Made by a program: the position numbers and the translations under genes
NCBI GenBank assembly: GCA_030248215.1
Contig: JASANG010001042.1
Coordinates: forward strand, 1 to 64,000
Direction: 5' to 3'
DNA from: Enoplolaimus lenunculus
Lineage: Eukaryota > Nematoda > Enoplea > Enoplida > Thoracostomopsidae
Length of the DNA stretch: 64,000 nt
Notes under the pieces: generated by a model
Databases searched by the model: none
The model's input: the letters and a program-made list of their open reading frames with translations, nothing else
What the model was told of the DNA's origin: nothing
Part shown: piece by piece, positions 37,901 through 48,653 of the stretch
Layout: the number at the start of each line of letters is the position of its first letter
Numbering within the stretch: position 1 is the stretch's first letter

Positions 37901-39707
37901 AAACTCATGAGCAGCAAATGGAAAACATTAAACAAAAGGTATAGTCAGTTTTCTTCGGTCACGGTATGCGGACAGTTCTCTCAAAAAAAAACAACGTCTT
38001 GAAAGACACCTTGTTTGCTCGTTTCGTTTTGCGCCAAATACTCTTTTGGTTTACGAATGCACCGGGTTTTGCCTAAAAAGAAACCATTCGTGTAGCACGT
38101 TATCATGTTGATATTAAATCTCTTTTTCACGTTTGGTGTATAGTTTTCGTGACCTATGTTCAAACAGAGGTTTGTTCAGCTAGCAACAAAAGAAGAACGG
38201 TTAATAAAATCCTAGGACGCCTTAAACCTGGAACATCAAACTTTAAAAAATGTATAGATTTGTGCAAATGATTTAGTCAACTTTATTTGTGTATGCTTGA
38301 GAATGTGGGTAGTTTTCATGCCAGCAAACTGCGGTATATTGCGTTTGAATGCTTGAAATCTTGCCTAGGAATAAACACTCATGCAATGCTTGCAATGTGT
38401 TTTAAGGATATAAAACAAACTCACATATTATACTGTTGATTTTAGATTCATGATAAAAAGAAAGAAATCAAAGAAGCGAAGAAAAATCGGGACAACGCAA
38501 AAACAGACTACAAGCATTCAAAAAATGAAAGGAACAAAAAGCAAGTCTGAACCGTTAGAAAAATTACATTATTAGGCTATGTGCTTTTGTATACAATGTG
38601 GTCCGATTCGCATGTTAAATAGCATTGCATATTTGTAAAAAATGCTAGATTTCGCTGTAGTTGACCTGCACGAAATGTAACCAAAAATTACCTAGTGTAC
38701 AGAAGTTGTTGTGGCTGTGGATTCTGCGTAAATAAAGCGTAATCAAATGTATCCAACAAATTTTATGACCGTTCGAGACCAGTATGTTAAATGTTATATA
38801 CTTATTTAAATGATATTTGTAATTCTTTTTAAGATTTCTTGATCAGAAACAGAAACGTTATGATACACTTAAACACCAGCTTGCGGCGTTAGAAGTTAAA
38901 GCGACCGATAAGGTTCGTTCCGTATATTGCAACTTCAAAGTTTCAATTGAAATTTTCTCAGATACATGATATAATATGACATTTATGAGGAGGTATGTGC
39001 TTAGCCATGGGCAAGGCCTCTATATTTTCATATGCGTGTAGCACTTATCACTAGCTACCGATAGATTTTCAAACAGACGAACTCCAGCACTTGCACGTCT
39101 TAAAGTTGGTGCTGGAGGAAGGCATACCTCACAACACCGTTCGTTGGATCAAAAGCTACACGGCCTATCACCAACACTGATTAAATAAATGCAGTAGCGC
39201 GCGAGTAATATTTTGATGGCACGGTATAAGAAAATTATTGTTTAGGAAGAAAACAAAGAAATCGCTCTGGGAACGTCAAAACTTAATTACTTAGATCCGC
39301 GTATTACTGTACAGTGGTAAGTCTTTATCAGTAATTATAAGTTAAGCAGTACCGAGCCCTTCATGAAAATTGGCTTCAGTGTTCCTCACACTACCCCCCT
39401 CTGGATTAGGCATGATGCTGTGGAAATTGCATAAATCCGGTATTTTTCCTTCGATTTTCCGTCATTCTCAGTGTTAATATTATAATTTTGTGCCTTAAAA
39501 GCTAAGTTCGGCTTCTTTGATTAATTTCTTGCATTGGAACTAATGAATTAAAATTTTGTCAAAAAATCCTGGTTTTATTTTGATAGGTGCCTGAAATACA
39601 ACGTCAATATGAACAAGGTTTACAACAAAACGCAACGTGAAAAATTTCAATGGGCTATTGATATGGTATCGAAAGACTTCGAGGACGGGAAAGAATTTGA
39701 ATTTTAA
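27955..39707 (+). CDS. TOP1: DNA topoisomerase I (type IB), 19 exons
   Basis: Exons: 27955-28022, 29317-29371, 31170-31339, 31819-31912, 32176-32309, 32607-32722, 33101-33222, 33502-33624, 34158-34345, 35162-35306, 35561-35704, 36168-36292, 36700-36841, 37412-37526, 37805-37938, 38446-38540, 38834-38912, 39246-39316, 39587-39707. They total 2241 bases, or 746 residues (human 765). The enzyme relaxes supercoils by nicking and religating one strand through a 3'-phosphotyrosine. It has a charged N-terminus ([11 protein letters not shown], Lys/His-rich exon 5), the core from [11 protein letters not shown] and FAPPYEPLP, and the catalytic set: Arg in LALRAGNEK, Lys in FLGKDSIRY, Arg in YNRANRAV, His in CNHQRAPP, and nucleophile Tyr in [11 protein letters not shown]. 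The Lys-rich linker (exons 16-17) is intact. Exon 1 is the weakest call: its ATG has context ACCGATGG and its phase fits. Introns 11 and 16 start with GC. Several introns hold MITE copies. Confidence 0.96.
28041..28237 (-). repeat. G-rich inverted-repeat arm, TOP1 intron 1
   Basis: The sequence from tatatatactggcttctcca through cctgggggccccccag is the reverse complement, imperfectly, of 28621-28826. Runs of G and the shared words ctgtggagaagcca tie the two together. Confidence 0.6.
28621..28826 (+). repeat. G-rich inverted-repeat arm next to a TA microsatellite, TOP1 intron 1
   Basis: It pairs with 28041-28237. It contains two tandem blocks of gcgggg/cctttcctgggggcggc type and stops exactly at the AT run that starts at 28827. 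The two arms plus ~380 bp of spacer may be one element inserted at a TA-rich site. Confidence 0.6.
28827..28918. repeat. (AT)46 microsatellite
   Basis: Uninterrupted AT dinucleotides. It makes Tyr-Ile runs in several frames, which are not genes. Confidence 0.97.
30255..30508 (-). mobile_element. CCGATTCCGATT-family element, inverted copy in TOP1 intron 2
   Basis: The reverse complement matches 25548-25800, including tgattgtgcaatcggaat and the body words aaactaccatcaatta and aaaatgattgcc. It is head-to-head with the next copy. Confidence 0.6.
30541..30832 (+). mobile_element. CCGATTCCGATT-family element, direct copy in TOP1 intron 2
   Basis: Starts ttcaactagaattccgattc and ends attccggtataatccagtg. 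Together with 30255-30508 it makes an inverted pair separated by about 30 bp, which could form a hairpin in the TOP1 pre-mRNA. Confidence 0.65.
30918..30990 (+). mobile_element. retroposon-like tail motif, TOP1 intron 2
   Basis: aaatcggttcagcagtgtctgaaattt then acgaatagacagacat matches the motif at 23884 in order and spacing. Confidence 0.4.
34584..34981 (+). mobile_element. CAGGGTT MITE in TOP1 intron 9
   Basis: Starts CAGGGTTCGAATCGGACC and ends GGAACTCCGGTTGCTCCCT, with CGGAATCGGAAC words inside. It sits wholly within the intron after exon 9 of TOP1. The target duplication is not visible. Confidence 0.6.
37032..37227 (+). mobile_element. TAGGGATGTGCC MITE fragment in TOP1 intron 13
   Basis: It begins TAGGGATGTGCAGATTAATC and follows the copy at 41741 through ttttgtgtttgaaaa and aaaccgttctta, then loses similarity. 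The 3' half is missing. Confidence 0.7.
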
Positions 39708-40755
39708 AACTCTCATCAGTTGCTAAGACGCTGGCAGCAGTACGGTATCAAACAGAATTAACCGATTGTGGCATAAATGGCATTTTGACATGGATGTGGT
39801 CTTGTCTATATCCGTTTCTCCCTCCGTTTATATCCCATCATCACTTCTGTTTTTTTACATCGGCCAGGGTTCAAAACGATTTGCTTCAACTTGACTGCAT
39901 TTTTAATGTGTCTGCGTTGTACTTACTTTAGTGCTGCACTCTCGCGATTCAATAATGCGGTACTGGAATAGAGCCAAAACTATGCCTGAAATCAAGGCGT
40001 AGCTGGATTTTGGTGCAACCAACCCCCTTTTGATAATCCATAGGTACGCCCATGCCTGAAATGCTATGTACGTAATTTAAATTAGGAAGTACAGTTTATT
40101 GTTTTTTTAATTTAGGCACATGTTGCGTAGAGCGAATTTTACTCAATTTTTTTGAGCTTGGATTTTTGAGGTGAATGAAACAGTAGACGCTATGCTATTT
40201 ATCGTCCTTTTAATTTTAATTTTCTGTAATATTGTATTGTGAGAATGCAGCTTTAACGTTTGAAATACCGCTGAGCTGACAGAGTGGTGTGCTATGTTTT
40301 CCACCGTTATTACTCCAGCTACACGTCAAGTGATGACCAATGCTATGACGATGTTTTTATGTCATACTTGCGGTGCACTGTTCGTTACTGCATAGTGCGC
40401 GATTCGACTGGGCATTTTTTGTGGCGACTGTCATGGTTTGTGATGGGATATTTGGTGTCAATCTGTCAAGCCGGGTAGCTGGAAACTTTTAGAACATCGT
40501 GATCATAGGGGGATTTTGGCTGCAGGTCGGGGTGTGGATAGGCGCTGATTGTGGTATAAAGGTAGGTATGTGAAGCATATTTTTTATGTTTTTGTTTTTA
40601 TCATATTTCGTCACAGTATGCTATGTTTTGCGATAATCTTGGGAGTGGCACGTAAGATACGGAGCGCAATCTGAAGCACTGCATGCTTTTGGAACCTCAA
40701 GTTTCAAAATTTTTGCGATAATCAATCAGCATTGTTTTTAACCACGGTGGTAAAG

Positions 40756-41075
40756 TAACATGTCAGGGTGGCAACAAATGTTCGGATTCGGCAAAAATTT
40801 GTGGTTCGGATTCGGTTGTGAAAAAGCCGACTCCAAAAGTCGAATCCAACAGTGTTCCGCAATGTGTTTTTCAGTTTTAAACAATAAAAACTTTCAAAAT
40901 CTTGTTATACTAATAAAAAATTTTTCTTTGACGTCACAAATCTGAAAACTGGGGTCTGGCACAAAATATATTAACGTTTAAAAGTTATATAACCGAAATT
41001 TGCAACATGCAAGATTTGGATTCGGCAAATTAGCAATGGATTCGGATTTAGATTCGGTGCCACCTTGTAACATGT
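40756..41075 (+). mobile_element. hAT-type MITE CAGGGTGGCAAC, with perfect 8-bp target duplication
   Basis: The element is 40764-41067 (304 bp), flanked by identical TAACATGT copies. The ends CAGGGTGGCAAC and GGTGCCACCTTG are inverted repeats, and GGATTCGG words lie beside both. About 1 kb past the TOP1 stop. The perfect duplication suggests a fairly recent insertion. Confidence 0.88.
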
Positions 41076-41732
41076 CACATGATATTTGGCCTAAACCAGA
41101 CTGGTATTTGCTCAAAACAGCAGATTGGCCCAGGGAAATTATACGCAATATTGGTCTAAATAGTGAATTGTGGATTGGTCTACGACATATATAAAACAGT
41201 GTTATGGATTAAATAAACTAACAATTTCTAAAACGAAGGGGAACATTTAGTATATGGTATGCCCTCAGAGATAATATTTAGTTTGATACAAATAGGGGCG
41301 ATTTCTTTGCCAACCATTTTTACCTGTTTGGTGATGCAGTCGCAAAAGTTCAATTTCCGATTTCGATTACGATTCCGGAATAAATTTGCGGTTCGATTGC
41401 GGTATAATAATCCAGTTGCGCTTTGCATCCTGCTGACACCTATGTATGTTTGCTTGTTTGTTTGTTTGTTTACTCCTGGTTTAAAATCTTAGGTTTTTTA
41501 CTATAATGGTGGCGCGCGTGCTTCGTTAGAAATTGTTGGCGTAACAACGAAAGTGTGTAAAAAATAAACCTGCACGTTGTAGATGTTAAATTTTAAAAAC
41601 CTAAGTTGTATCAGAAAAATACAGGTGCGACGACAATTGTTTCGACACAATGTTACAGCAATAGTTTTAGTTGATTTTTTTGTTATCTCGTCAAAAATGT
41701 TTTTTTGATACTCGAAATTTTTAAAGACCTTT

Positions 41733-42118
41733 ATTAATATTAGGGATGTGCCGATTAATCGGCATCGGTAATAATCGGCAGTTTTCGTGAGTATCGTCAT
41801 CGGCACTGCAAAAAAATTGCCGATTCTTTGCCGATAAAACACATAACAGTCAGTTTGAATGCTATCAATTTCATTTCTGGGCGCATATCAGTGTGTCCGG
41901 TTAGGAAAACTGACATTTTTCTTGTGTTTGTGTTTGAAAATATTAATTGAAATGAACCGTTCGTCTAAAATTATAATCGTTTATGATGGTTAGGGTTTAA
42001 GTCTTCATATAATGATGTAATGTAGTATGGCATCGGCATCGGTTCGGCATAATTTCAAAATAAGAATCGGCATCGGTATCGGCAAAAATTTTGGTATCGG
42101 CACATCCCTAATTAATAT
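41733..42118 (+). mobile_element. hAT-type MITE TAGGGATGTGCC, with perfect 8-bp target duplication
   Basis: The element is 41741-42110 (370 bp), flanked by identical ATTAATAT copies. The inverted ends are TAGGGATGTGCCGAT and ATCGGCACATCCCTA, each followed by stacked GCCGATTA/TCGGCATCGG words. No coding capacity. This is the reference copy for the family here. Confidence 0.9.
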
Positions 42119-44108
42119 AGGTGTAGGTTTGGTAAATGTCAGTCAGCTTTAAGAATTTGTGCAATTTTAATGACAGTGTGCACGAGTTTTGTCTGTGTAG
42201 TGCTTAATATAATATTGCGTAATATATCTGTCGTGTAAATTGCTACGCGGGGTATTATTCTGCACTCAAATGCGTTCTAAAACCGCAATCATCAGTGACA
42301 GCAATTTCCGCTGGGACATATATATTATGAGAGGTTTATTATTTCTTCTGTTGCTTTCAGTGATGTATACTAATTTATACTCATCTGACACGATGTATAT
42401 ATGTAATGTTTTGTTTTTGTTAACAGGTGAGCGGTGCTTTGTTAGTAAATGCATGTATACTATTTGAATTCTATGATCAATTAGTCAGTGGCAGTGGGTT
42501 GTGGTTAGAACAATGAAGAATATTTTTTCTTTTTCTCGACGCTTGAAAAAGTTACTCAGAACCCAACTGTGATTAGTGTTGTATTTCAATCTTTAACCAA
42601 TTGTTGGAGCATTGAGCAGTTTTATCGGTCGGTGTATGGCAAAAATGGTACTGTTTTAAAAATTATGCATATTTGAACTTCTCATGACCTCAACTGGTCA
42701 TTCCACAAAATCAATATGTGTTCAGAATTAGTAGTTATTATCATTACCTGATTCGCCGGTATTTTATAATGTTTTACGCTTGAAATAATGCCGGTTGTAC
42801 TTCATAATGTGTTTAATTTTTTGCGTATTTGTTGGTTGGTATAGTTTGCTGCAGCCGGTTGGATTCGAGATCATTATGGTTTTTAATACGTTTGTAGTAA
42901 TTATAATCGAAAATGGTCGTGTTTATTTAACATTTGTCAACCTTTAACGTTATACCATCACTTATAATGACAGCAGATGTAATTCTACTAAGTTGTTTAC
43001 TATTATTATTGTAAATAATATTACTGCTGAGAGTGCTGAATGTGTATATATGTTGATTTAACTTTTGGATTATATATTATACGTCATATACAGTTTTTGT
43101 GTAGGAAAACATGTGATGTACTTGAATCTTCTATACATGAGTGGTGAATTTTTGTCTGTCAAAAACTCAAAGGGTCATCGCAAGATCGAATCAAAAAAGG
43201 TCCTAAAACAATAGAAACTCGTGATCTTTTCGCTTTAATTTGCTAAAAGTTCAATTTGAGCTTCGGGGTCTAAATGTTTAAACAATTGGTATTAATGCAA
43301 GGAACTCCGCCAGTTTTTTGGACAAGGGATACTATAGAAATTGCATAGCAAGCGTTAGACTTTGTCTTCACATTGTTATGTTAAGTAGTGCTTCGGGGCC
43401 CTTGTGCACTTATCATCCGCCACAAGTTAAAGCCTAAACTTAAGCGTAGTTGAAATGTGCGATGGGGAGGAAGTGCGTACATGGGCGTGTTTCTGTTATA
43501 TGTCTTTTGAACGAAGTTAAGATTTTTCGTAATCTTTATGTTTTGTTGAATGTCACTTCAAGTTTGGTATGTCTGCAGCCCAGAATTACCCGCAAGTCGT
43601 TTTATTGTTGAAGTTGTCTACAGAAACACATATTCCCCGTTACTTTGAATTGATTCAGTGTCAGTTCTCTTTAGTTAACAAATAAAATTTGCGTAGCATG
43701 AAACCTTTTGTAGCAAAACTCGGTTTTAAATGCGTGTGAGTTACGTTTAAAAGATAAGTGTATTAATTTTGGTTTAAAAAATCTTTAATCGAAAATAGGA
43801 AAACGAATTCTGTATTGAACCATATAGTACGCTAAGATGAGAAGATGGCAAACATCTTTACAATTGTGTTGATGCTTGTTAATAAAATAGTACTCTGCTT
43901 GGCCGTGAATTAAAATGTACATGGCTATTCAATTCCTTCGATCGTTAGTAGTAGTAGTGAGGTTTAAAACGTTATACAAAAATGCAAAATTTTACTACCA
44001 AGAGCCAGACCTCCGGTTGTACCCTGCTGGCAAAGTTTACTATCTCAAATGTTGGTTTCACTTTTTGAAGCTTTTAAAAACATCCGACAAGTTAACCCCT
44101 TCTCACAT

Positions 44109-44130
44109 TGAGTTGCCTATAGGCAACTCA
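44109..44130. repeat. 22-bp perfect palindrome
   Basis: TGAGTTGCCTA is followed directly by its exact reverse complement with no spacer. No gene is adjacent. Confidence 0.9.
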
Positions 44131-44249
44131 GCGCAGTGTATATACAATAAATATATATCGCACCGTGTCTAACAATTGCAACACGTGTACATAATGCTAA
44201 ATCATCACAAGACGTGAGAGCCCCTCGGGCTCGAGCGTCAAGCTCATAC

Positions 44250-44325
44250 AACTGAGCAGTGATGGTATACGCCTACCACTCCGGTAACTGGAGTTCGAAT
44301 CCTAGCATAAAAGTAGGTCTCAGGA
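44250..44325 (+). mobile_element. tRNA-like sequence, probably SINE-derived
   Basis: GAGCAGTGATGGTATACG resembles an A box and GGAGTTCGAATCCT, about 32 bp on, a B box. The T-stem pairs poorly and no acceptor stem is visible, so a working tRNA is unlikely. Confidence 0.35.
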
Positions 44326-44693
44326 GAAATAGAAAATATTCATGTGAGAAACGGTTAATACATCGGAGCGGATATCCTGTTGTATCCTGAAAGGGTGAAT
44401 TTGGTATTAAAGTAAGTTTTCGGATAAACGAATTTTACGCGGGTAAAAATATTTCCGCGGGTGAAACGCAGGGCGGATAAAGAGAACACATAAAAGTATG
44501 TGTTCACTCCCCACAGCTCAAGGTTATAAAGCAGGCATTTTTTATTAACTGAAAATACAAGCCTTGTGGACAATACCATGTGACCTGAGAACTTAAACTA
44601 CAAACATGCCTGAAAACCAGCGTACTATTCAGGTTAATTGTACATATTCAATAAATCAGACCCACAGAACAGCGTATATCTTAATATTCTCTG

Positions 44694-45066
44694 CTAATAT
44701 CCAGGGCGCAACCGGAATTACAACATACCGGAACCGGAAAGTGAAAAAATATCGGAGCCATAACCGGAAAACCGAACATACTTGTTACCAAAAAAAATTT
44801 TTAACGCTGTTTTATCGCTCTTACCGTTGTACTTTAGGATGCCAAAATCCTGAAACATATCTAGTAGCTGAAAACGTATGATAAATTACGGAGTATGACA
44901 CAAATTGAAAATTTTTGCGAGACATGCCTAGACAATTTTGGAAAGTAAGTTAGGATAATATATATGCCAAGAAAAATTTTTAGTACCGAAAAACCGGAAT
45001 ATTCCGGAGAAAAAATCCCGGATTTATCTACCGCAATCGGAATTCCGGTTGCACCCTGCTAATAAC
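44694..45066 (+). mobile_element. hAT-type MITE CAGGGCGCAACC, with 8-bp target duplication
   Basis: The element is 44702-45058 with ends CAGGGCGCAACCGGAATT and AATTCCGGTTGCACCCTG. The flanks are CTAATATC and CTAATAAC (7 of 8 match). CA(G)GG termini and an 8-bp duplication are typical of hAT transposons. No coding capacity. Confidence 0.85.
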
Positions 45067-45579
45067 TTAATTGACATACGACAAATGACAACCAATATAT
45101 AATTACTTATGAAAATAAATTCCATTTTCCCGGTATACCCCAGCGGGCGTTTGTACAAAAAATGGCTCTATTTGCAATTTTTTGAATAGTTTTCATTAAA
45201 AGGTATATACGCACTGTATAAATGAAAAAATTACAAAAAACAAGCATCTAAAATTTTGATAAATGAAAACAATAAAAACAGCATATGCAGATATATAGTA
45301 AAAGCAGCTACAAATATATGCAAATAAACGATATGTTTCTCTTTAATTTGAGTATTTAAAGTGATTAACATTTAAATTTGAACAGCGCTGTTAATTTTTA
45401 TTACGTACGCTAAACGAAATGCTTCCGATCTCTTAATTAGGAGACAATAAAGTTACATATAGTTCAAAACTATAAAAACTGAGCAAATAGTAGGATAGAC
45501 ATTACTGTCATTATGCTTTTATAATATCCGCCGGTTTCGACAGAAATGTGACATTCGGTTCCGGTGATAAGTTTCTTTA

Positions 45580-45988
45580 ATATCCAGTTTTGCCGATACC
45601 GATGCCGATTCCAACTTTATTACACCATGCTTAATATAAACAGATAGGATACTACATTACATCATTATATGAAGACTTAAACCCTAACCATCATAAACGA
45701 TTATAATTTTAGACGAACGGTTCATTTCAATTAATTTTTCAAGCTCAGACGCAAGAAAGATATCAGTTTTCCTGACCGGACACACAGATTTGCGCCCAGA
45801 AATGAAATTGATAGCATTCTAACTGACTGTAATGTGCAAAAAGTATGGGCAAAGAATCGGCAATTTTTATGCAGTCCCGATGCTGATACCCACAAAAACT
45901 GCCGATTATTACCGATGCCGATACCCGCAAAAACTGCCGATTTTTACCGATGCCGATGCCTATTAATCGGCACATCCCTAATATCCAG
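45580..45988 (-). mobile_element. hAT-type MITE TAGGGATGTGCC, second copy, with 8-bp target duplication
   Basis: The element is 45588-45980 in reverse orientation, flanked by identical ATATCCAG. Its middle matches the copy at 41741 (for example taaaccctaaccatcataaa). The outer ~22 bp of the plus-strand left end are missing although the duplication is kept. On the other side the subterminal unit (accgatgccgataccc..) is tandemly duplicated. Confidence 0.85.
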
Positions 45989-46204
45989 CACCGCATACAT
46001 CAGGATGCCTTAGTGTACTTGAATCCGTTTCCGGCAAGAAAATAGGTTTATGCGTTTTATATAGTCAACTTTGCACAATAAAACAAAGAAATTCAACGAT
46101 GGAAGATAATTCTTACTTCACTGTAGTTTCAACAAAAAACTGATCTTCGAGTAACCACTATGCCGCTAACGAATAACAAAAGAAAGCAATGACAGCACTA
46201 AGCC

Positions 46205-46395
46205 CCATTCACACGTGCAAGTTTTTACAGCGAGACTCGCAGCTGCAATTTGCAAATGCAAGTTTGACAAAGAATTTGGAAGCTGTGACTTGTACTGGCA
46301 TGTCTTATTCGAAAGCTGACTAATAAAATTTTGCAGCTGCGAGTTCTCCCTGTAAAAATTGGCACGCGTAAATAATGGTTTTTATGAAACACGGG
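46205..46395. mobile_element. long-TIR MITE (TTCACACGTGCAAG), second copy
   Basis: It shares CATTCACACGTGCAAGTTTT and CAGCTGCGAGTTCTCC with the copy at 17845. The right end is worn (ggcacgcgtaaataatgg). Confidence 0.6.
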
Positions 46396-46959
46396 ACTAT
46401 CGCATAACAAAATATGCAAAATAATAATAATCAGTAATCAACCTGAACATTACTTCAAATAGTTGCATGTTGCAAAGACGGCAAAATTTACATTCACTTT
46501 ACCAGACTAAAACTTCGTTCAAGTTGCATTCGTTTACGGCGTTTACTTTTGTCATAAATTTTCAAACTACGTAATAAGTACGCACATTACTAATTAAACT
46601 TTATTATGCATTATACTTTAATTTATAAAATATGAATAATCGGTAGTTATGTACCATGGGCTGGGCATAGTCAGCATTATAAAAAGAAGCGTTTATAGTT
46701 AGCAACTGCAAAAATTCAAAACTCCTGGCTACGTCTTTGACCGTGCCCTTACCGCAGTGTGTATAATGGTACATCCTTGAATAATTAAAGAACAATAATT
46801 TAAAATACAGATACGTATAATAATACCAGCTCTTCTCGAACAACTAAAACATCAACAAAATAATAGTAACAACAGAAAAAAACAACTACAACATTGTATC
46901 TTCTTTTTCTTCTCACGAATATATTCCATGTTCAAAATACGTTTACTGTTAGTAATCTA

Positions 46960-47120
46960 GGCCAATGTAAAGATCAGGGGCGGAACAGTATTACTAAGTG
47001 GAAGAATGAACATAAACCTATGCCTGAGCCTAAGTCAGGCAAAACAATTTGTCTGAAGGTTAAGCTTACTCTTTTGTAGTCCCACAGAAAAACGTTCCGC
47101 CCCTGATTTTTACATCGGCC
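46960..47120. mobile_element. short MITE with 28-bp inverted ends around CAGGGGCGGAAC
   Basis: The left end GGCCAATGTAAAGATC followed by AGGGGCGGAAC is matched by the inverse GTTCCGCCCCTG..TTTACATCGGCC at the right end. The interior has CCTGAGCCTAAG words like the CTTAGG family, so this may be a hybrid or relative. No clear target duplication is seen. Confidence 0.6.
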
Positions 47121-47379
47121 CAAATTTAATACTGAACACTAGCACTAGCTACACCAATAACGATTAACTTGACGAAACTGCAAACACAATAACAAATCAT
47201 CTATGAAACCGCTGATATTTGAAATTCCAACAAAATATATACCTATCATCATGCCCTTCTAAAACACACCGTTAAGCCAAGCTGAGTAAATACAACGTTC
47301 ATTGCTGCAAGTGTAATACCCATCACCAGCTACCAACATTTTGGAAAACAACCTCGATCAAAGTATGTAACTCACATTC

Positions 47380-48002
47380 CCCTTCTCCAGAGCGGCAACA
47401 AAAGTTCGGAATCGGATTCTTCAGAAATTGGTAGTTCTCGGTTTCGGTTGTGAAAAAGCCGAATTCCATTTTTTCAAATATAGATTTCATTTCAAATTGA
47501 AATTATTATTAGTGGAACAGAATTTAAAAAACTATTTGCGAATATATTCCAACCTTCAGTTATTACATACATACGTTTTCAAAATCAGTTTTGTTTTCTG
47601 GTTTGTACATGCTGGACAAGTTCGACAGAAACAAGTTTTTAATGCCATAAACTAATTAAAATCAAACTAGCACGAATTTCGGGACTCGGACAGAATATTC
47701 GATCGCTCCTTGTCGTTGTGTTCAACATTTCAAAGTGGAAACATTTCAAAGTGGAAACATTTCAAAATACGTTTAAAGATTTGGTTTGTTTTTTGGCATT
47801 TAAGTTAATCAAAACATCGAAATTTGTCAAATTCTCAGTAACACTGGCAGATAGGGAAGCTTAGGTATATATTGCAACATACCATATTATCACAGTTAGC
47901 TCGCTTGGTGCAAATTTTGAGTTTTCGAAATTGGGAACGCAATGCAAGGTGCGGATTCGGTCGAAATCGTTGATTCGGATCCGGTGCCACCCTGCCCATC
48001 TC
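47380..48002 (+). mobile_element. hAT-type MITE CAGAGCGGCAAC, long copy
   Basis: The element is 47388-47994, in the same family as 40764-41067 (shared TCGGTTGTGAAAAAGCCGA and GGTGCCACCCTG end). The flanks are CCCTTCTC and CCCATCTC (7 of 8). It is twice as long as its relative and contains a 16-bp tandem repeat. Confidence 0.8.
47725..47767 (+). repeat. 16-bp tandem repeat, about 2.7 copies
   Basis: The unit acatttcaaagtggaa is repeated at 47725, 47741 and partly at 47757, inside the MITE at 47388-47994. Confidence 0.85.
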
Positions 48003-48036
48003 AACAAATCATAATCCAAATTCGCCAATATTATAA

Positions 48037-48448
48037 CCTTTACTCAGGGTGCAACCGGAATTCCGGTTCCGACATTTTTCACCTTCCGGTTCTGGTTCCG
48101 ATAAATTAAAAAAACTGGGTTGGTGGAAATTAAGGAATTTCACTACAAAATGCCGGCAAAATTTAAATAGATTTTACTAGTATTGTACGCAAACCTTGAC
48201 AATCGTCGAAAATAAAATATCGAAGGTAGATTTCGCTTCCGTGGATTATGAAAATCAAAAATATAGCAGACAAAGGAAATACCTTTATCCAACTAAGATT
48301 ATTTCTACAATAATATTGCAAACAAGAAAATTAAAATGAACTTTTCGGTGGCATTTATTTTTCATTCCCCGGTCCCGATTCCGGTAATTTTTCAAATTCC
48401 GGTTTCGGTTTCGGTAAATTGTAATTCCGATTGCATCCTGCCTATACT
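48037..48448 (+). mobile_element. hAT-type MITE CAGGGTGCAACC, with 8-bp target duplication
   Basis: The element is 48045-48440, from CAGGGTGCAACCGGAATTCC to ..AATTCCGATTGCATCCTG, flanked by CCTTTACT and CCTATACT (7 of 8). It lies about 200 bp downstream of the SLC49A3 stop codon and may fall inside its 3' UTR. Confidence 0.85.
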
Positions 48449-48653
48449 ATCTTCTAAGCTGCGTAAATATCGTTGCAAGCGTTACCAATTAGCTACCAAA
48501 TTGTCAAAAAGCTCCCAGCTGAAAATACCTCGCAAGTGCCACTTAGAAACCACACAGACCCCCTGGACCCGCTCAGCAAATCTTTACCAATTTAGACTCG
48601 CTCAGTTAGCACCCATCAGAAATTCACAACCAATGTATCCAATACTATAAACC

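Larger units (their letters stand above)
39708..48653. other. intergenic region between TOP1 and SLC49A3 with several preserved hAT-type MITEs
   Basis: No gene is recognised over 8.9 kb. Named contents are the MITEs at 40764, 41741, 44702, 45588, 46205, 46960, 47388 and 48045, a tRNA-like sequence near 44250 and a 22-bp palindrome at 44109. 42120-44000 is AT-rich, with short frames of no recognisable family and no landmark. The TOP1 3' UTR must begin this region, but I see no AATAAA close to its stop. Confidence 0.6.

Noticed and set aside
44250-44325. Functional tRNA gene
   Set aside because: A- and B-box-like words are present, but no acceptor stem or paired T-stem can be drawn.
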